From Zychaea mexicana (Eukaryota; Mucoromycota; Mucoromycetes; Mucorales; Lichtheimiaceae): a stretch of DNA of 64,000 nucleotides. This document shows, one piece after another, positions 25,425-36,386 of this stretch; positions within the stretch are counted from its first letter, which is position 1; every line of letters begins with the position of its first letter. The notes below the pieces were generated by a model. It had not been told where the DNA came from and did no database searches. It saw nothing but the letters and a program-made list of their open reading frames with translations. The translations under genes and the position numbers were made by a program. The stretch covers positions 124,001 through 188,000 of the forward strand of contig NW_026516698.1 of NCBI RefSeq assembly GCF_025766255.1. The letters are read 5' to 3'.

Positions 25425-26174
25425 TTAATTCGTGCAGGAGCGTTTGCGGCGCCACTCGATGACCTGAGGCTGAGCCGGCGTCTCATTGACATCTTCGTTG
25501 CCGAGAACAATCTTGAATCGACCTTTATGAATAACGCTCGGGTGCGATCGCACAAGCTGAGGCACATCGTTGCTACTGTTGTTGCTGTTGCTGTTTGTTG
25601 ATGTGCTACAATCCGAGAGCGCGGAGTAAGTAGACGATGTTGAAGCAGTCGAAGCATATGAACTGGCTGGTGCCATCATGATGGACGTTGGCTGTCGTTG
25701 TTGCTGTTTCATCGTCGGCGTCGTCGTCGTCGTCGTTGTCGTCGTCGTATGCATAGTTTCGTGCTCCCAGAACTCTGAATCCCAAATCTGAGGTGCCTTG
25801 CGTCCGCGATCTGAGCAGCTGCGCGCCATCGGGACAGCCATGGGCTCTGGCGACAGCATGGCCGTATGCACCTGTTGTGGTACCTCATCATCATCGTCGT
25901 CGTCATCATCGTCGTCATCGTCGTTGCTATCGTCGTCGTGGATCTTGATGCCCGCATATGAAGCAAACTGGCTTGCGGTGAGATCTTCGCTGTTGACTGC
26001 ACGAGCAGCTGTCGATGTGCGCTGGTGCCGGATCACTTTCTCGGTCGCAGCTGCCATGACGGTTGGCGTCAACAGCTTTCTGTCTCGCGGCGACCACTTT
26101 GAAAATACGGCCAGGCCCTTCTTCCACTTGTGCTGGTAGAGGTGGTGCGTCGATGATGAGGCCGACAGAGTCAT
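25425..26174 (-). CDS. Unknown acidic, low-complexity protein
   Basis: Single-exon frame of 249 aa starting MTLSASSSTHHLYQ. An N-terminal basic part (KWKKGLAVFSKWSPRDRK) is followed by a conserved-looking helix (LTASQFASYAGIKI), a run of about twelve Asp, Thr-rich and Ser/Asn-rich stretches, and a C-terminal segment with RFKIVLGNEDVNETPAQP and EWRRKRSC. The two ends look folded or conserved and the middle looks disordered. I do not recognise the family. I chose 26174 because the longer frame upstream to 26339 is hydrophobic and cysteine-rich, unlike the rest. A CT/TC-rich tract at 26396-26420 lies in the putative promoter. Convergent with Mpp10. Confidence 0.6.
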   Translation of the reverse strand: MTLSASSSTHHLYQHKWKKGLAVFSKWSPRDRKLLTPTVMAAATEKVIRHQRTSTAARAVNSEDLTASQFASYAGIKIHDDDSNDDDDDDDDDDDDEVPQQVHTAMLSPEPMAVPMARSCSDRGRKAPQIWDSEFWEHETMHTTTTTTTTTTPTMKQQQRQPTSIMMAPASSYASTASTSSTYSALSDCSTSTNSNSNNSSNDVPQLVRSHPSVIHKGRFKIVLGNEDVNETPAQPQVIEWRRKRSCTN

Positions 26175-29100
26175 TTCTATAGTACAAAGAAGCGGCGAAA
26201 GAGAGAAGAAGAAAAGGGTATATACTGGTACAAGAGCAAAAGCAAAAGAAAAACAAGAGGAGCACAAGTGGCGATGGCAGCCGTAATCTGCATTTATTTT
26301 ATATTGCGGGTCGATCGCAAATCTCCCAGCATGCATCAATTGAGCAGTTTCTCACCAAGGGCAAAATAACCTCATTGTGCTTCCTTCGAATATGTCCTCC
26401 TCCTCCTCCTCCTCCTCCTCTCCTCCCCCACCGTAACTCCTCCCCCTACCCTATTGCGCCCCTTGCCCTCCAACATTTTTTAACCCACCGCGTCAGCCAG
26501 CAGCATCAGCCAGCAGCCAAGGCAGCCGCAAAGGATAGCACCATTTGCGCGCGCGCACACTCGCTGTTGTCCGTATTGTAGCAGCCCAAACTCGATGCCT
26601 CACCCCCCCCCTCATTTTTCTCTCTTCTCTCGCCAAAATTGCTCTTGAGCGCATTTTTGTGGCCATCTTAATAATTATTCCAATAATTAAGTGCTAATTA
26701 GTCCTAGTGCAACATCCCACCTTCCCCCGCGCCATCAACCCAAGATTTTGTTCTCGTGGCACGATATTGCCGTATCCTGTTGGTATTTCTGTCATACAGA
26801 ATTCATTGTCCACCATTATGCACAGTGATGTCTTTCTTGTTCCAAGCTCGTCCGTTTCTTAACAGCGCCAACAAATGGGTCACCCTTTTGGTTGTTTATT
26901 ACCAACGTGTCGACACTTTTCTGCATTTGCTTTGTATGTCTCTGCACAGGCGCATAGACTGGCGCCTTGCATTTCACATAAGCAGCCAAAAGCTAATTTT
27001 ATCATCTCCTTTAACATAGGCACCAGCTCCCCCCCCCAATGAAAGAATCTCCCATATGGCACATCATCTGTCTGGGTCATTTCTCTTCCCGTATCAAAGG
27101 CCCCGATACACGGACAGAACGAGATCATGCTCCCCAAAGCGCCGGCCGTCTTTTTTTTCATTCTTCAAACAAACAACAGCGATCCATCCAAATCAGTTCA
27201 TGCCCAGCCTGATAATATATGCACGACATTACAGACCCAGCACTGCGGTGCTGCTGCTGCTGCTGCTGATGATGATGAAGGTGATAACAGCAACAAACAA
27301 CAATGAAGACACGTACAAAGAAAGAGAGACTGCTCTTTTAAAGTGTCATCCGCAGTGCAGAATGTTTTGGCGGAGCAAGGTGGAGTGGGGGCTCTCAGAT
27401 GAAACAGTAAGAGCTGCTGCCAGCAACTGTTTTAGTTATATTGAGGCCGCCATGACGCTGCTATTATCATCAGCTGTACAGATTGACAGGTGCTTTGTTT
27501 TGCAGCAAGTGCCTTCTTTTTATTTTTTATTTTTGGGTGCGTGTTGTGGCGTGGCTGGTTTCTCTGGCACCTTCATTCGGTGGCATAATGCTTTACTTCT
27601 TTGTCTCTTTTTTCCAAGCTGCTGCGTCATAGTACGGGGATCTTAAAAAATGCATGTGCCACCGTATACAAGCTTTCACTATTTCCGTTAGACCCTTGAC
27701 GTAAGTAGGCACACCAACTTTGTATTAATTTCTAAACCGCTCGTCTCGAAGTTTTTTTTTGTTGGTACAGGCACGCTTTGCTATAGTAACGAGAAAAGTG
27801 AGAACTGACATTTCTATGTGAAAATGTCAACAATGTCATTTCTTCAATCGCAATGCTAACATCGAAGGTTTTATTGTTGCTACCATACTACGTTTAGCTG
27901 AGTGATTAAATAAAAGGAAACGGAACTCTTGTTCAAATCTAGCAATGTATGGATTAGAGTTCGTTACACACATAATGCTTCTACAGTATAAAGTTATGCT
28001 TTATCGTCAAAGGATTTCCAATACCGTCATCACCAAGCTAATAATGGCATTTCATTTACACTTATAGTAGAAGAGACTAGCATCACTACTAGTTATGATA
28101 CCATCTCTATATGCTACTATCGTAAACTGCTAACCCGCCCCATGGTTTCTCACAAGGTGTATCACGACATTGGGTATATAACTATCTTTTTTTTTATATT
28201 ATTTGATATTCAATAAGATGTTTAAGTGACGCACTGCAAAACCCGATGGTTCCCGATGCTAGTGATGATCATATGCAAATTTACAGCACAAATTGCCATA
28301 CCATGAGCAGTGTGCACACAAATTTTAACCACACATTTTCTTTACAATCGATCACGTTACATTGTAAACTTATCGTCATCGTCTTGGTCGAATGTGCAAC
28401 CCGAACGATTCAGCGTATTTGTAACTCTTTGTTTCTTGCCCGTTCTAAATTCGATTATGTCGTCGACGTACTTTATGGCTCGCACTGGCGCATTATGCCT
28501 CATGCTAATTATATATATATAAATATATAAGTATATAGGTATACGGGTTCTTTATAAATTGTAATCCGTTGTCGAGAGAACGATGAAGATGTGCGCCGTA
28601 ATAGCAACAGGTAGCGAATGATGTCACGAGTGCATTTTTAGTATGGATTGAAGTTGGCTAAAATCCAAGATTATATATTTGCGGGTGATGGTGCATGTTG
28701 TGCGTATATCTGTAGATTGTTTAGCGGATGGTCGTATGTGTAGTGAAGTTCTCATACCCCGAGCTTGGTATAACTCATGGTATAGCTCATTTTTTGTCCT
28801 TTTCTTTTTTTTTTCAAAAAAATCGAGTGCTCCAGAGTTATTCTCAAGGCGTAGGTGGAGCGATGAAGTCGGTCAGCAAATATATTTCTCATTGATTACG
28901 ACCAACAGCAACTTGTGCTTAATATTATCATATGTAGAATATGACAGAATTTCTGAATAAACCTTATATTGAATTTTTAGAGGTCGTACAACGTACAAGG
29001 AATGTTTTTACATCTTCCTTTGACGCACTAGGCACTACTACATAATGCGTATCTACTTGAAGCAATATATGCATTGCAGCGAAAGTATATTTTCATCGTA

Positions 29101-30332
29101 TTATAGCCAAGTTGGCGGGTAGCAAGCTATACAGCTGTCAGTGCTGTCATCAGTGTCAGTTCCTTAAACCTTGTCGTTCTTAATATTAAAAATAAAGAAA
29201 CACATTACCAAAGTAGTAGATTTCATTGTATACGCTGCGTTGTGACACACGCACTCTAGGCTTATCCAAATATTTGAAAAACATTAATTTAATAAAAAGA
29301 TGCCACGCATACATGCAGCCAGATGGTGACAGGGTTCTAAAACACAAGTATAATAAAGCAGCATTAATAACAAGAAAATAACAACAATTGCATGATTTCA
29401 TTTGTCAAGGTTACCTCCATGTCCCCGTGTCCAAATAATGTACTTCTCCTCTAGTAAAAGGACTAGAGAGAGTCTGGATTTCCACGTCGAATACTATGGC
29501 GAAGCACCGACATGGAGCGTAATCTCGAGGCAACATGACGAAAGTTCAATAAAAAACATAGGCTATGTACACCTGGGGCTGTCAAAAACCAGGCATTTTT
29601 TCCCTTTCTGACCTGACCTGATTCTTGGTGAGTCAATAGGAATCGCTCCGCTGCTCTTTACCTTTTCTCTACAGGAAGAACATGTTATCAGTCAAGGGTC
29701 GTGCAACTATTCTCGATGTACTGCTTCTGTCGATATTATAGCACGTTTAAAAGTATGATCTAATCCATCTATTTTCATGAACAAGCTTCGAGCTATTTGC
29801 CACTCTTTCCTCCCGTCAAAAATGTGACCAAAAGTGATATATGACTCCCTCCTGCAACCTAGAGAATTGGGTGGTCTATCTCTCATGCACCCACCCCTGT
29901 AGAAACAAGCCTTACAACTGCGGTGGCGTCAACCGCTAAATGTGATCCTGATCAGCGTCATCGGTTTCTTGTCCACGCTTAGATTCACCAGCTGTTGCAT
30001 TGTTGGCGTGACGGGCAGGATCCATTACTTTGTCACATTTTTGCCTGCCTTCGCCCCTCATATTTCTCATCGCCTGTTAGCATAAATGTTAGTTTATGCA
30101 AAAGCAAAACTATGTACAGCTTTGCTTGTACTATCAACTCGATATACCTTGCTAAAGCCACAGTTCTTTAGCTACACATCCTCGACACAATCACATAGTT
30201 ACCAAAACCACATACTCTTGCAGTTCATAAATCGCTCACCGTACTAACATGCCATCGGATCTAGAACGTTTTTCTCGGGTCATTTCAAGTCTCTACTCCT
30301 TGCTTGACTCTAGACAATTTTAACATCATGCT
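26175..30332. other. Gene-poor 4.2-kb region
   Basis: No supported gene. It starts with the upstream region of the minus-strand gene, with a (CCT)n run near 26396-26420. A CTG/GAT microsatellite sits at about 27250-27285, then AT-rich sequence follows. Frames of 60-200 codons occur (27056-27646, 28246-28530, 29402-29611), but their composition looks like chance or decayed sequence. Confidence 0.5.
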
Positions 30333-30745
30333 TTGTTCTATCGTGCCTGCTTCAGTTCTACTCTAGTAGCAGATGTATTTGACCCAGCAACAGCACCTCG
30401 TGGGATCCAGCTTCTTATCAGCCGGTGCAATCTTGCTGATCTGATCTTCGTTAAGCTACTGCAAAAGGTTTTTGGATGGAAGCAATCATTCAGTCATACC
30501 CCATCTCAATATGTACTTCCAGACTTTCTGACCAAACAAGAATGGAGACGCTTTTGGTCAATTCCTACGGCTGTACTTGTGCGCAACCTTTTGTTTCATG
30601 CACCTCACAAAATCTCTCTTGTCGTGCTACGTTACACCGGCTTTTGCCTGCCGAATTCGACTTGAACAAATGTCCTGTTTACGTCCATGGGATTGTTGAT
30701 TTTCACCATTTCCTTTTTCAATGTTTAAAGAAACGCCGTATATGA
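30333..30745 (+). pseudogene. LINE ORF2 C-terminal fragment, frameshifted
   Basis: Remnant of a non-LTR retrotransposon ORF2. The first frame reads EWRRFWSIPTAVLVRNLLFH. The second frame, about 30612-30745, gives CRATLHRLLPAEFDLNKCPV, then FHHFLFQC. This resembles the CCHC zinc-knuckle tail of L1-type LINEs. The frame changes near 30610, and one cysteine of the usual CPVC is Tyr (CPVY). Sequence to about 30950 may be further LINE tail. No poly-A tail or target duplication was found. Confidence 0.6.
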
Positions 30746-31084
30746 CGCTTAGAATAGCAAAAAACAATCTGCCTGTGATCTGTTTGTAAATCACCACTAT
30801 GTTTCGTTCCTCCTTCTCTCCACCTCTCAATATGGCGTGGTTGCCTCTATCCTTGGTATTTTTTCTTTCTGCAAGAATCGTAAACGTGGCTTGGAGTTCG
30901 AGAGCACCAGTTGCAGGGAAAAGGGTTCATCCACGTGGTATGTATATATTGAACCAGGGTTATTGTTTGAATGTTATGCTGACTGTGTGCAATATAGCCG
31001 CCATTGTCATAAAATACATTACAAGTTGTAAAGACTCGAAGCAAGAGCCATCCCTGGGCAATTTCCTCGATAAGCATGTTAATA

Positions 31085-32979
31085 ATGGCAGACTATACGG
31101 ATATACGTGCTGATATTCGAACAATTTGGCCTATTCCCGTACAACAACGCAAGCCACCACCAAAACCACTACTGGCAACGAAAAGTGCTGCGGATGCGTT
31201 ATGCCAGAAGCAGCGTTTGCGGATGTCAAGAAAAAGTACGACGATGTTATCAATGCGGGAAAAACCTTGGTAAAACTAACCTGTCTCACGACGGTCTATA
31301 CCAAGCTCACGTTCCTTATCAGTGGGTGAACAATCCAACGCTTGTTGTCTAGTGGTACTATTGTGGAAGAAGCTATGAAAGATATCACTACAGACATGCC
31401 TTTTTTAACAGTACGTAATAAAACTTGCTGTTAGAATTGACCCCAAACCCGTTTCTCGACATCCTCATTCAGAAACATTTTTATTTTGTCCGCTGCTTAC
31501 CGATACTTTATGCTAACCGTTTTGTTGGGATATAGTCCGATCCATTCGATGATCATTGACCCCGACGATCCTATTTACCCCGGCAAGCTCAGCGAGGAGG
31601 ATTTGGATGAAATCCGCGATCACAAGGCTGTCGCATTTGATGAGCCATTGCCAAGCAAACTACATGACTACCTATATCATTATAAAGGAGCGGTAAGTGA
31701 GATGCAATGTGTTATATTCTATGATATAAAGTCCATTAGACAGTACACTTATATCTTCCTTGTATCATAAACGTAGACGACCTTGAGCGACTTAAATCAA
31801 AAGATCATGAGTCGCATGTTTCATCCTACTGACGAGCCAGATTTGTTTCGGGCTTGGGAAACGTTTCTGCAAGTGGCCAACATTTATAACTACAAGGCTC
31901 TCAATGATGATTTCATCGAGGACGACATTGAATACCGCGTGTGGTTCTTCGTCTCCAAATGCTTTGCGTCGACCAAGGTTCGAGCCAGCTCGTAAGTTTT
32001 TCTATGTTGCATTGCTTATTAAAGTACTTTTAGTCTTACCAATTATCTCATCATGTTTTATAATAATAATGGTGAAAAGAAATCTCAAGCTTCGACCGAA
32101 CGACATAAATAAAATCGCACATTGGCAGGAATCGACCAAGTTGCGCGGCAAGTCTCTGGTTGTCAGCCTGACTTAAAATGTGTCTATTTAGATCATGAAA
32201 TTGCGTTTTCTGAAGTTGGTTTGTGTGATGACGGCGAGAATGGAACGAAGGAGTTGTACGAGCGAGGTTTGAAAGCGTCAAAGATGCTCAAGGATTTCTT
32301 TGTGTCATTAACCAACACGTTCCCCAACTCCATCCGCACATCAAGAACTGCCGCCTTCATCATCTCTGGTAAGAGACTATTGTGCTATATTACGACAATT
32401 TGTTTGAATCTTGATTTCTTACTAATTTTTTCATCTATCTGGTCTTCATATCACTGTTATTGTCATGGATGGTCCGGAAGGATCTACTTGTCGTTTTTTT
32501 TTCAAAAAGACGTACAGCACCTGGTATCCCATGTGGTCCCCCGCCATATTACTGACCAGGCCAGACAGGGCTTTGACTGCGGAGATCGGATGGGATCCGG
32601 TATATTCCCTGTTGTATAGCCGTAAGTTTCTGCTAGTCGTTTGACATATTCCTAATGCGCTGAATTCCCCAAAGATCCGGCCTTATATGTGAAGCAATTG
32701 GTCCCCATCATGGAACTGATTTTCCACGTGCGCCTTTATCTACTACAAACGATTGATGCAATTGAGGGTGATCAAGAAATTGTTTCATTAAGTCGAAAAA
32801 ACAAAAAAAAGAGCCCTATAACTGACAGCAATCATCACTCCTCAAGGCATCGTTACATCATCGCCATCAACTACTACCACTACTACCAGCACCGACCACA
32901 GAAAAATGAGTATTTCTGTATTTATTGTATATTGTTTCCTAGATGTACAAACTTTGGATTTCTTATTTTAAAATAATTC
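31085..32979 (+). pseudogene. Decayed multi-exon gene of a repeated fungal family, function unknown
   Basis: Fragments of one gene can be followed in order. 31126 onward: CCGCVMPEAAFADVKKKYDD; then IQRLLSSGTIVEEAMKD; an exon ending at 31692 with IIDPDDPIYPGKLSEEDLDE; one from 31777 to about 31991 with KIMSRMFHPTDEPDLFRAWE; one with GCQPDLKCVYLDHEIAFSEV and GTKELYERGLKASKMLKDFF; then MDGPEGSTCR near 32465; and a last part with YVKQLVPIMELIFHVRLYL. I recall similar proteins in many copies in Mucoromycota but know no function. Lesions are a TGA between 31320 and 31335, a 2-nt (TC) insertion near 32155 that breaks LRGK/SGCQPD, and an acceptor that reads TG instead of AG just before GTCTTCATATC at about 32442. 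Dead or misassembled. Confidence 0.5.
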
Positions 32980-33104
32980 ATTTACAACATTGAAATTACA
33001 AATTCAAAAATATGGAGCGGGATTTAAAAATAAATATTTATGTATTTTAAATTAAAACTCAGATACAAAATATTTAATACTTATTAATAAGAATCAATTA
33101 TATA
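32980..33104. other. AT-rich block, left of LINE insertion
   Basis: Very AT-rich, apparently continuous with 34585-35390 before the LINE inserted. It ends with the target-site duplication copy AAGAATCAATTATATA. Confidence 0.6.
33089..33104 (+). repeat. Target-site duplication, left copy
   Basis: AAGAATCAATTATATA, repeated at 34569-34584 immediately after the poly-A of the LINE. Confidence 0.85.
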
Positions 33105-34193
33105 CAACCTACGCTGGAGGAATCTGGTACGCCTGCACCGCATATAAAATATCTGCTCCATCAAATTCGGGTTATGGCAAAGCATCCTTCAGACCACCGG
33201 CTGCTTCTACTAGATCCAGTGTCACGCAAACATCACTTCCACATTATTTCATCACTAATCACCCTCATTCTTCGAATGGTAGACACCCTATCAATCGACT
33301 GGTCCAACACTATTATTGACATACATACGGCACTGCAACTACCGTTGACAACAATTTATGCAATAAACAACAACCTACCACATATCCGAAGACCAGGTTT
33401 TTCGAAGTTACAAGTCAAAGACATCTTCATATATGATCCATACCTTCAACATCTCCGACTTCAAATGAGATCAGATCAACCACACTTCAAAACATTACTT
33501 AACCGATTCTGCCAAGATCTAGCAGCTGCGCGCATCATTTTTCACCCTTTCTTTGCACGTCTATGCCTACCACACGATCACCCTGGTGGTGGACACTCCC
33601 CTAATGTCAACAACACCCTCCAGTCCTTGAACCAACAACTATCCAATCACCCGGCACTCATAGCCAATAGCACCAAAACATATAGGCTTTACACCATCAA
33701 TCAGCGGCAAAGATATTCTGACCAACAACAACCACCCCAGATTAATTGGCAACCATTCTGGGACACCACCTTGGATCATGCTGCTCGCAACATTATATTC
33801 CGCATATATCACAACACCATACCTTCCTCTGGACTTCTTTACTGGATTACACCAGACTTTATCAACACCCCTATATGTCGAATATGCAACCAATATCCCG
33901 AATCCCTTGCTCACTTTTTAGTATGGTGTCCCCTGAAAAAACAGATATGGATAACCATATGGCAACAGTTTATGCATTGTGACCCTCACCTCCCTTCCCT
34001 CACCACATTCCTTCTGACTGGCCATAAAGCCTACCACCATTTATCACAACAGACTTTACTACAATTTGTATCCCACATACTTTTATATATCTGGCGAGCT
34101 CATTGGGCCACCGTCTTCGACACCATCCCTTTCACCCCAGCCATCATCGTCACCAAAGCGATCGATGTTATACAAACCCATATGAAGTTATAA
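33105..34193 (+). CDS. LINE ORF2 C-terminal part (5'-truncated)
   Basis: The reading frame is open from the first base of the LINE insert through 34193. The first ATG is at 33174 (339 aa from there), but the true protein started far upstream in the full element. Segments seen are SDHRLLLLDPVSRK, FFARLCLPHDHPGGGH, ARNIIFRIYHNTIP and a zinc-knuckle-like CRICNQYPESLAHFLVWCP (CX2C...H...C). The reverse transcriptase itself is missing, so this copy cannot move by itself. The intact frame suggests a fairly recent insertion. Confidence 0.75.
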   Translation, partial: QPTLEESGTPAPHIKYLLHQIRVMAKHPSDHRLLLLDPVSRKHHFHIISSLITLILRMVDTLSIDWSNTIIDIHTALQLPLTTIYAINNNLPHIRRPGFSKLQVKDIFIYDPYLQHLRLQMRSDQPHFKTLLNRFCQDLAAARIIFHPFFARLCLPHDHPGGGHSPNVNNTLQSLNQQLSNHPALIANSTKTYRLYTINQRQRYSDQQQPPQINWQPFWDTTLDHAARNIIFRIYHNTIPSSGLLYWITPDFINTPICRICNQYPESLAHFLVWCPLKKQIWITIWQQFMHCDPHLPSLTTFLLTGHKAYHHLSQQTLLQFVSHILLYIWRAHWATVFDTIPFTPAIIVTKAIDVIQTHMKL

Positions 34194-34570
34194 AAAGAAA
34201 AAAAAAAAAGAAACAAATGATACCTACCTGATTATGGGATCCTTACCTGTATATCAGACCACAAAAGAAAAAAGAGAAAACAGAAATAACAAATCCTATC
34301 CTACTTCAGATACGAGCATATCACCCTGCCCATAAGGTAACTATGCCTTTGGCCATCTCACATACATAAAAAATTCTCATGTAATAGATGAACAAACCCC
34401 ACACAAAACTCTATCATCAATGTAACTTCCGTCAATAATTCCTCGGCTCCATATACTCCCGTTATACCATTCCCTACCTGTGCTTGCAAAGCCGCGAGCA
34501 CTTCCCTTCTTTTGAACAAGTGTTCGTCAATAAATTCTTTTAGAGGTCCGCCTCTCATACAAAAAAAAAA
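33105..34570 (+). mobile_element. 5'-truncated LINE insertion with poly-A and target-site duplication
   Basis: Non-LTR retrotransposon copy bounded by a duplicated target (AAGAATCAATTATATA at 33089-33104 and 34569-34584; the first two A of the right copy may belong to the poly-A). The 5' end is truncated inside ORF2. Its 3' end has AATAAATTC, a small hairpin (AGAGGTCCGCCTCT) and a run of ten A. The insert keeps an open ORF2 tail. A related tail lies at 62335-63489. Confidence 0.85.
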
Positions 34571-34584
34571 GAATCAATTATATA
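34569..34584 (+). repeat. Target-site duplication, right copy
   Basis: Identical to 33089-33104; flanking bases differ on the far sides (CAACCT inside the LINE on the left, AATTTT genomic on the right). Confidence 0.85.
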
Positions 34585-35260
34585 AATTTTGAAATATCAC
34601 ATGATAATTGGAGATTGAAATGTTTTGATATTAGAATTAAAATTCCATTTTCAAAAAAAAATTATGTTTTTATATATATAGAAAATGATTATGTAATCAT
34701 TTTTAACAATGTTACACAAAAGAATAGTAACCGAGCAACAAATAAGAAATCTTTTAGATTCTAAATAATCAATCCATATTTTCTTTAAAGAAAATAAATA
34801 CATATTCATTTTACAATTTGCTTATAAGCAAATTGTTATCTTTATATCGTCTTTTATTTATTTTGACGAAAACAGCCCGTCACATAATAAAATTTCTTGT
34901 TGCTAGAGTTGAAAAAACATAGGTATTAAAATTGTCTGACAATCCCAGAAGTATAAAAAAAGGTTACTATAGTAACTAAATATAGAAAAGTTTGATTATA
35001 TATTATTTCATACTATAAATACAATTTCATACAATAGTATAATTTTTGTATATTAAAATTTTTAAATATAGTAGGAGGGTAACCCTTAGTATTATGCTTT
35101 TAGTGAAATTATAAATATATAAAAAACTATAAGTAATATAACTTTAAAGTAATTATAATAAGTGATGAAATTAATTTTTTAAAAAAATAATAATTTCTCA
35201 AACACTATAAGATTCTCAACCCTTAGGGTTAATTTTAACTATTATGTTTGAGAACAAACA
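34585..35260. other. AT-rich non-coding block
   Basis: About 0.7 kb with very low GC, no gene, and several short palindromes. Examples are TTCTCAAACA...TGTTTGAGAA (35196-35253) enclosing AACCCTTAGGGTT. Base composition is unlike the flanks. It could be an old element, or mitochondrial in origin. Confidence 0.5.
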
Positions 35261-35390
35261 GTGTAGGTGGCGCAACGGTAGTGAGCAAGTCCCCTCTCTA
35301 GCCAAGGAATACTTGGACGAAGGCTAGCTTGACTGTGAGAGGCATAACTAAAATTAATTTACTGTTTACAGTAAAATTAATTGTTATGGA
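35261..35390 (+). ncRNA. Candidate structured or SINE-like RNA
   Basis: The segment begins with GGTGGCGCAACGGTAGTG, which fits a tRNA D-arm/A-box (TRGCNNARYNGG). It is followed by nested complementary arms: CCTCTC (35293-35298) with GAGAGG (35337-35342), CTAGCC (35298-35303) with GGCTAG (35322-35327), and CCAAG with CTTGG. A long AT hairpin (AATTAATTTACTGT and its complement) follows at about 35352-35382. It is markedly GC-richer than the surrounding AT-rich block. No good B box is close by, so a tRNA gene is excluded; a SINE head or other small RNA is possible. Confidence 0.3.
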
Positions 35391-35639
35391 TTGAGCCTCG
35401 TAGTAATTGTATATACTCTACAGGTTCTACTCGGATCCGATCTGGTCTAAGCATCGACAGATTGGATCGAGTGGGTAGGCAGATACCGATCCAATCAACG
35501 GATCCGACTAATATGCTGAGGAGATACACTGCAAAACGTCTCTTTATATAACAGAAAATGTTATATAATAGAAAAGAACGAAGCCAGTACAGAAGTTCAG
35601 TGTATTGAGCATGGCTAAACAACTAAATTCTACATCGCA

Positions 35640-36197
35640 TAGTGTTACACATATTACATATAGGAGATTACGAAATAGACATTGTTCCAAAGTCGAAGCA
35701 GGCTGCTCATGAGCGTCAAGCACAACGCAACATCGTCGAGCTGGAACACCCAGCAGCAATGTAAATAGAAATTCATTGGTTGACAAGCATGATGCAGCTT
35801 GCACCATTATAGGCAACTCTATACAGCATCCCCGATTTACGAGCCTGCAGTAAACGACCTGCTTGACACATACCGTCTTCTTGCGTATTGTCCCCAGAAA
35901 ATCGAAATATATTACTCAAAGAATTCACTCTCGGCGAGCTACAAGAAGCTGTGGGCCGGTCCCCTCGCCGCAGCAGTCCTGGCCTCGATGGACTCCCATA
36001 TGAAACTCTGTCTTTTTTTTCCACTCTAATCTGAACATGCGTGTGTACAACGATGCTCTTTAGCATGCGCTTTTCCTGAAGTCTTGGTCTGAAACGTATA
36101 TATTGCCTTTTGCCGAAAAAGGGAGATCTGAGCACTGCCCTCATCAACACCGACTCCAAAGTGTTCACCCGGCTCTTGAACGCGCGATTGTAGCTGT
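35640..36197 (+). pseudogene. LINE reverse-transcriptase fragment, 5' part (interrupted)
   Basis: Degenerate ORF2 of an L1-like LINE. Readable pieces are PIYEPAVNDLLDT, then LGELQEAVGRSPRRSSPGLD and GLPYETLSF (start of the RT domain), then INTDSKVFTRLLNARL. Stops and a deletion lie between them. The sequence stops at the TTA duplicated by the Harbinger insertion and resumes at 47792. Confidence 0.75.
36195..36197 (+). repeat. Harbinger target-site duplication, left (TTA)
   Basis: TTA immediately before the left terminal inverted repeat; repeated at 47792-47794. Confidence 0.75.
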
Positions 36198-36386
36198 TAG
36201 AGCATCCCCAGCGGTGGCTGTATCTGTAAAATAGCGACTACAGCGGTAGCGCTAAATAGAAATGTAAATTAGTTTATCTCCATTTGCAACACCGTTGACG
36301 GCAAATATAGAGTCAATTTGCCGACGTGCTAAAAACTTTTCTTCTTCCTCCCTTTCTCTGCTTTCAATAAGCTAATTTTTTCTTCC

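Noticed and set aside
26175..26339. Longer N-terminus for the minus-strand acidic protein
   Set aside because: Cys/Phe-rich stretch unlike the rest; the internal ATG at 26174 gives a better start.
27056..27646. 196-codon open frame
   Set aside because: Cys/Phe/Leu-rich with homopolymers from a microsatellite; looks like chance in non-coding DNA.
29402..29611. Frame with RESLDFHVEYYGEAPTWSVI
   Set aside because: Only ~70 codons, no adjoining exons and no family; may be a relic of a transposon.
30000..30140. Minus-strand frame ending GESKRGQETDDADQDHI
   Set aside because: About 45 open codons; a preceding exon could not be established.
35261..35390. Functional tRNA gene
   Set aside because: There is an A-box match but no anticodon arm, T arm or B box at the right distance.
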